Assembly (NCBI GenBank): GCA_029780415.1
Contig: JAKOYN010000078.1
Coordinates: 1-17,952 of the forward strand
Origin: RXIX01 sp003989075
GTDB taxonomy: Bacteria; Pseudomonadota; Gammaproteobacteria; Competibacterales; Competibacteraceae
Direction of reading: 5' to 3'
Length of the DNA: 17,952 bases
Shown piece by piece: positions 14,063 through 17,952 of the stretch. The translations under genes were made by a program, and so were the position numbers. Positions within the stretch are counted from its first letter, which is position 1, and every line of letters begins with the position of its first letter. The notes under the pieces are model-generated. The model had not been told where the DNA came from and ran no database searches. It was given only the letters and a program-made list of their open reading frames with translations.

Positions 14063-16321
14063 ATGTTCAAGCGTGGGCGGCACATCTGTTGTGGGTTTTT
14101 ACTCCTCCTGAGCGGCATCAATCCCGGCCTGGCGGTGGAACAGGTGACGCTGCAATTACGCTGGATGCATTCCTTTCAATTTGCCGGTTATTACATGGCC
14201 AGGGAAAAGGGCTATTACCGGGATGCGGGACTGGCGGTCCAGTTCCTGGAAGGCGGTCCTGCTGTTGATGGTATTGGTAATGTGCTGCAGGGCAGGGCTG
14301 ATTTTGGTGTGGCCAGCAGCGAGCTGGTTCTGGTGCGCGAGGCCGGCAAGCCGGTAGTGGTTCTGGCCAGCATTTTTCAGCATTCTCCCTATATGCTGAT
14401 GGTCCGCGATGAATCAGGCATTCGCTCGCCACATGATCTGATTAATCAGCAGGTTCTGCTTGGTCCGGAAAACCGTGCCGTCGAACTGCGTGCCATGCTG
14501 GTCAATGAAGGCGTCGATCTAAAACAGATCAGAATAGTGCCACCACCGTTAACACCGGAAAAGCTGCGCGATCCGGCAATCAGTGCCATCAGTGGTTACA
14601 TTAGCAATGAGCCTTTTCAATGGCGGCAATTGGGTGTCCGCTATCACCTGCTCAAGCCGATTGACTACGGCATTGATTTTTATGGCGATAGCCTGTTTAC
14701 CACCGAATCGCGCATCGCCCGGCAGCCGGAACAGGTGAAGGCATTCATTCGCGCCAGTCTTGAGGGCTGGCGCTATGTATTCGACCATCCCGAGGAAACG
14801 ATCGTGCTGGTCGAGCAGAAATACAATGGCGGCCAGCGCAGCCACGATCATCTGCTGTATGAATACAGCACCCTGAAGGAACTGATTTATCCGGAACATA
14901 TTCCCATCGGTCAGATGAATCCGGGGCGCTGGTATTCGATCGCTAAAGTTTATGCTGCACTGAACCTGATTGATCGGATCAGCAATATGGACGGATTTGT
15001 CTACAATCCGGAAAAATACCTGCTCAGGGAACATGAAAAGCTGCGCGATTATCTGGTGTTAGGATTGATGTTGTTTTTTTTTACACTATTTCTGTTTTTT
15101 GTCTGGAGTCGGTCGCTACGCAAAGCAGTGAGCATGAAGACCCATGAATTGTCATCCGAGATAGAACATCGCAAGGATGTCGAGACTCTTTTACAAAATA
15201 ACCTGAAAAAATACGAGGTCCTGTTTAATTCCTTTCCGCTGGGCATCACCGTATGCGACCCAAATGGCAAGGTGCTCGAAACCAATCCAAAATCCGAAAT
15301 CCTGCTTGGCCTTTCAGCCCGTGACCATCAGCAATACACAATTGATAGCGAGCACTGGCGCATCATTCGCCAGGATGGCTCGCCGATGCCGGCCGCGGAA
15401 TGGGCAAGTGTCCAGGCGCTGCGGCAAAGACGCCTGGTGGAAAATGTGGTCATGGGCCTGATTAAACCGAATGCTGAAATCATCTGGCTCCATGTCACCG
15501 CTGCACCGCTGCCGCTGGCCGGCTATGGTGCAGTGATCGCCTATCACGATGTCAGTGACCGCAAGCGCGCCGAGGACGAGATTCGCCGCCTGAATGCCGA
15601 ACTGGAGGATCGGGTTCGTGAGCGCACTGCGCAACTGGAAGCGGCCAATCAGGAACTGGAATCCTTTGCCTATTCAGTTTCGCATGATCTGAAGGCCCCG
15701 TTGCGCGGCATTGATGGCTACAGCCGCCTGCTGTTGGAAGATCATGAGGAGCCGCTGGATGCTGAACGCCAGCAGTTTTTGCGCAACATCCGGGCTGGTG
15801 TGTTGCAGATGCACGCCCTGATCAATGACCTGCTGGCCTATTCGCGCATGGAGCGGCGCACCCTGCATTGTGATCTGCTGGATCTGCGGGCGCTGCTGGC
15901 CGGGATCGTAGCCGATTACGCGGCGGAGATTGAGCGGCAGGGGGCCACGGTGCGGCTGGCGCTGCCGCCGAAACTGCAGGTGCGCGCTGATCTGGACGGA
16001 CTGCGTCAGGCGCTGCGTAATCTGCTGGATAACGCGCTCAAGTTTGGTCGCGCCGGTGTGCCGGTTGAAGTGGAGATGGGGGGCCGGGCGGGTGAAGGCG
16101 TAGTGACGCTGTGGGTGAAGGACAACGGCATTGGCATTGATCCGCGTTTTCACGAGCGTATCTTTGAGATCTTCCAGCGTCTGCAGCGTGCTGAGGATTA
16201 TCCGGGTACCGGGATTGGTCTGGCGATTGTGCGCAAGGCGCTGCAGCGCATGGGCGGACGGGTGTGGATCGAGAGCGCGGCCGGTCAGGGCACCACCTTT
16301 TTCCTGGAGCTGCCGGCATGA
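14063..16321 (+). CDS. Sensor histidine kinase with periplasmic NMT1/THI5-like domain, PAS, HisKA and HATPase
   Basis: A 752-residue membrane sensor kinase. A signal peptide (about 1-24) precedes an NMT1/THI5-like substrate-binding domain (about 25-320; LQLRWMHSFQFAGYYMA, GRADFGVASSELVL, YGIDFYGDSLFT), the fold that binds pyrimidine/thiamine precursors in transport systems. One membrane segment (330-349) and a PAS domain (about 380-500) lead through a coiled coil to HisKA, with H541 in SVSHDLKAPLRG as phospho-acceptor. The HATPase domain has NLLDNALKF (653-661), DNGIGID (687-693) and GTGIGLAI (715-722). It has no receiver domain, so a separate response regulator is expected; none is in the window. 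The ATG at 14063 has GGAG eight bases upstream and lies two bases after the previous stop, implying co-transcription. An in-frame ATG at 14045 overlaps the previous gene and is less likely. The ligand is unknown. Confidence 0.92.
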   Translation: MFKRGRHICCGFLLLLSGINPGLAVEQVTLQLRWMHSFQFAGYYMAREKGYYRDAGLAVQFLEGGPAVDGIGNVLQGRADFGVASSELVLVREAGKPVVVLASIFQHSPYMLMVRDESGIRSPHDLINQQVLLGPENRAVELRAMLVNEGVDLKQIRIVPPPLTPEKLRDPAISAISGYISNEPFQWRQLGVRYHLLKPIDYGIDFYGDSLFTTESRIARQPEQVKAFIRASLEGWRYVFDHPEETIVLVEQKYNGGQRSHDHLLYEYSTLKELIYPEHIPIGQMNPGRWYSIAKVYAALNLIDRISNMDGFVYNPEKYLLREHEKLRDYLVLGLMLFFFTLFLFFVWSRSLRKAVSMKTHELSSEIEHRKDVETLLQNNLKKYEVLFNSFPLGITVCDPNGKVLETNPKSEILLGLSARDHQQYTIDSEHWRIIRQDGSPMPAAEWASVQALRQRRLVENVVMGLIKPNAEIIWLHVTAAPLPLAGYGAVIAYHDVSDRKRAEDEIRRLNAELEDRVRERTAQLEAANQELESFAYSVSHDLKAPLRGIDGYSRLLLEDHEEPLDAERQQFLRNIRAGVLQMHALINDLLAYSRMERRTLHCDLLDLRALLAGIVADYAAEIERQGATVRLALPPKLQVRADLDGLRQALRNLLDNALKFGRAGVPVEVEMGGRAGEGVVTLWVKDNGIGIDPRFHERIFEIFQRLQRAEDYPGTGIGLAIVRKALQRMGGRVWIESAAGQGTTFFLELPA
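15620..16027 (+). repeat. Kinase-domain direct repeat, copy 1
   Basis: These 408 bases encode the HisKA region and the start of the HATPase domain, and align without gaps to 17545-17952. By eye, 15620-15733 differs from its partner at 5 of 114 positions and 15818-16027 at 7 of 210. The intervening 84 bases (15734-15817) are strongly diverged at both DNA and protein level. This patchwork suggests gene conversion or recombination between tandem paralogues. Confidence 0.9.
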
Positions 16322-17952
16322 AAGGTCATATTTTGCCTGGTATCCTGCTGCTCTTAATGGTGACCGATGCCCAAGCGCTGGAAAACGTCGTGCTGCAATT
16401 GCGCTGGGATCATCAATTCCAGTTTGCTGGTTACTATGCGGCGCAGTGGCAGGGCTATTACCAGGAGGCTGGATTCGCAGTTGAAATCCGCTCCGCCGTT
16501 ACGCCCGAAGGCAGGATCATCAGTGCGACGCAGGAAGTTGCCCAAGGCCGGGCGGATTTCGGCGTGGGTGCCGCGGATATTCTGATTGCCCGGGATCAGG
16601 GTATTCCGCTGGTGGTTCTGGCGTCGATTTTTCAGCAAAGCGCGGCGGGCTTTTATGCGAATGAAGAGACCCAGCTTCAATCGCCCGCAGACCTGCTCAA
16701 TCTGCGGGTAGCGCGCCGGGTTAATGATCTTATCGATGTCGAGCTGCAGGCGATGCTGCTTTCCGAGGGCATTGATCCGCAGAAAGTAATACCCTATCCG
16801 CATGAGTCTGGCGTGGAACATTTTGTATCAGGTCGCGTTGATGTCATACCTGGATATCGAATTAACCTGCCTTATGCGTTGGCGAAAAGAGATATCCGGT
16901 TTAAGGTTCTGCGTCCGATTAACTATGGAATCGATTTTTACGGAGATTCCCTGTTTACTCTGCGTAGCAGGATTGATCGTGATCCGGAAGGGGTGCAGCG
17001 CTTTGTGCAGGCGACGCTGAAAGGCTGGGTGTATGCCTTGTCGCATGCGTATCAGATCGCGGACCGTATTGCCGATGAACTGCCGCGCAACGATAAGTCA
17101 GTGAGCGGAAATCTGCGTGAATATAATCGCTTCCAGATTGATGGCGTGATCAGTTTGGCCTTGTTTGGGGTGGTTGAAACTGGCCATGTCAATGCAAATC
17201 GCTGGTTTCACATGTACCAGTTGATGCGTGGGATCGGCATTTTGAAAAATCCGCTCAATATGGATGATCTGGTTTTTGATCCGGAAAAGATGCGGCGTGA
17301 AAAAGAAGCCCGGATGTTTGCAATCCTGGGGAATCTTTTCTATGGCTTTGTTGGAGTGACCCTGCTCATTCTGATGTGGAGTTTCATGCTGCGTCGCATG
17401 GTCAAGAAAAAAGCTAATCAGTTACGTGAAGTCAATCAAAGGCTGGATCAGGATAATGTGGCTCTGCGCAAGATGGAAACCTTGCTGAGGCAGAGTGAAA
17501 ATCAATATCGCCTTTTGAATGTTGATCTGGAAGCGCGAATCCACGAGCGCACTGCGCAACTGGAAGCGGCCAATCAGGAACTGGAAACCTTTGCCTATTC
17601 GGTTTCGCATGATCTGAAGGCGCCGCTGCGCGGCATTGACGGCTACAGCCGCCTGCTGCTTGATGAATACGCCGCCTGCCTCGACGATGAGGGGCGGGCG
17701 TTTGTCCACAATATCCGCCAGGGCACGCAGCGGATGGCCACCCTGATCAATGACCTGCTGGCCTATTCGCGCATGGAGCGGCGCGCCCTGCATTGTGATC
17801 TGCTGGATCTGCGGGTGCTGCTGGCTGGGATCGTAGCCGATTACGCGGCGGAGATTGAGCGGCAGGGGGCCACGGTGCGGCTGGCGCTGCCGTTGACACT
17901 GCAGGTGCGCGCTGATCTGGACGGACTGCGTCAGGCGCTGCGCAATCTGCTG
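16318..17952 (+). CDS. Second NMT1/THI5-like sensor histidine kinase, 3' end cut by window
   Basis: The frame is open from the ATG at 16318 to the last base (545 codons, no stop), so the gene is incomplete here. Its ATG overlaps the previous stop in an ATGA, indicating translational coupling. A signal peptide (about 1-20, ending DAQA) precedes an NMT1/THI5-like periplasmic domain (about 21-320; LQLRWDHQFQFAGYYAA, GRADFGVGAADILI, YGIDFYGDSLFT). A membrane segment (about 333-358) and a coiled coil follow, then HisKA with H431 in SVSHDLKAPLRG, and the start of HATPase (LRNLL at 541-545). Unlike its neighbour it has no complete PAS domain: a PAS-entry-like SENQYRLL (393-400) runs straight into the coiled coil. 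The periplasmic domain has clearly diverged from the neighbour's, while the kinase part is nearly identical, so a different ligand but a shared output is likely (inference). Confidence 0.92.
   Translation, partial: MKGHILPGILLLLMVTDAQALENVVLQLRWDHQFQFAGYYAAQWQGYYQEAGFAVEIRSAVTPEGRIISATQEVAQGRADFGVGAADILIARDQGIPLVVLASIFQQSAAGFYANEETQLQSPADLLNLRVARRVNDLIDVELQAMLLSEGIDPQKVIPYPHESGVEHFVSGRVDVIPGYRINLPYALAKRDIRFKVLRPINYGIDFYGDSLFTLRSRIDRDPEGVQRFVQATLKGWVYALSHAYQIADRIADELPRNDKSVSGNLREYNRFQIDGVISLALFGVVETGHVNANRWFHMYQLMRGIGILKNPLNMDDLVFDPEKMRREKEARMFAILGNLFYGFVGVTLLILMWSFMLRRMVKKKANQLREVNQRLDQDNVALRKMETLLRQSENQYRLLNVDLEARIHERTAQLEAANQELETFAYSVSHDLKAPLRGIDGYSRLLLDEYAACLDDEGRAFVHNIRQGTQRMATLINDLLAYSRMERRALHCDLLDLRVLLAGIVADYAAEIERQGATVRLALPLTLQVRADLDGLRQALRNLL
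17545..17952 (+). repeat. Kinase-domain direct repeat, copy 2 (reaches window end)
   Basis: This partner of 15620-16027 lies in the second sensor kinase. Near-identical tracts at 17545-17658 and 17743-17952 flank a diverged 84-base segment (17659-17742). Upstream of 17545 similarity drops sharply. The right boundary is not visible because the window ends inside the repeat. Confidence 0.9.

Noticed and set aside
1..17952. CRISPR array, tRNA, rRNA, or phage attachment site
   Set aside because: I saw no regularly spaced direct repeats, no tRNA-like cloverleaf and no rRNA-like sequence on either strand.

Overview
The window looks like a GC-rich gammaproteobacterial chromosome. The left two thirds hold a housekeeping block: rph, rdgB and hemW on the minus strand, and yicC, gmk, rpoZ, a spoT-type (p)ppGpp gene and ridA on the plus strand. 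I recognise this arrangement from gammaproteobacteria such as Xanthomonadales and Chromatiales, but the sequence does not fix the genus. There are no tRNA, rRNA or CRISPR features.

Left edge (1-386): no convincing protein gene. On the minus strand there is a structured sequence resembling the HEARO/omega RNA of IscB elements, next to a GC-rich hairpin typical of IS200/IS605-type ends. An iscB gene, if present, lies beyond the left edge.

387-3682 (minus): rph and rdgB overlap by 4 bases (ATGA), with hemW further downstream. An unrecognised plus-strand gene (1673-2353) sits between hemW and rdgB and overlaps the rdgB 3' end convergently. 3683-3988 is the divergent control region between rph and yicC.

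3989-8841 (plus): yicC, then a 111-bp MITE-like inverted-repeat element, an intrinsic terminator, and the series gmk-rpoZ-spoT-ridA. It covers GMP phosphorylation, the RNA polymerase omega subunit, (p)ppGpp synthesis/hydrolysis and imine detoxification.

8899-17952 (plus): four large membrane-bound signal transducers in a row, forming two paralogous pairs. The first two are diguanylate cyclases with about 80% identical GGDEF domains but different sensors (membrane domain plus PocR versus CHASE). The last two are histidine kinases whose sensor is a periplasmic NMT1/THI5-like substrate-binding domain. The second kinase is cut by the window end. The last three genes are tightly packed (2-base gap, then 4-base overlap) and are probably co-transcribed. 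The kinase domains of the last two share near-identical DNA tracts around a diverged 84-bp block, which suggests recent recombination or gene conversion. No response regulator, phosphodiesterase or transporter is visible. This sensory cluster is the most interesting part: outputs are conserved while sensors have been exchanged. Its ligands and partner are unknown.
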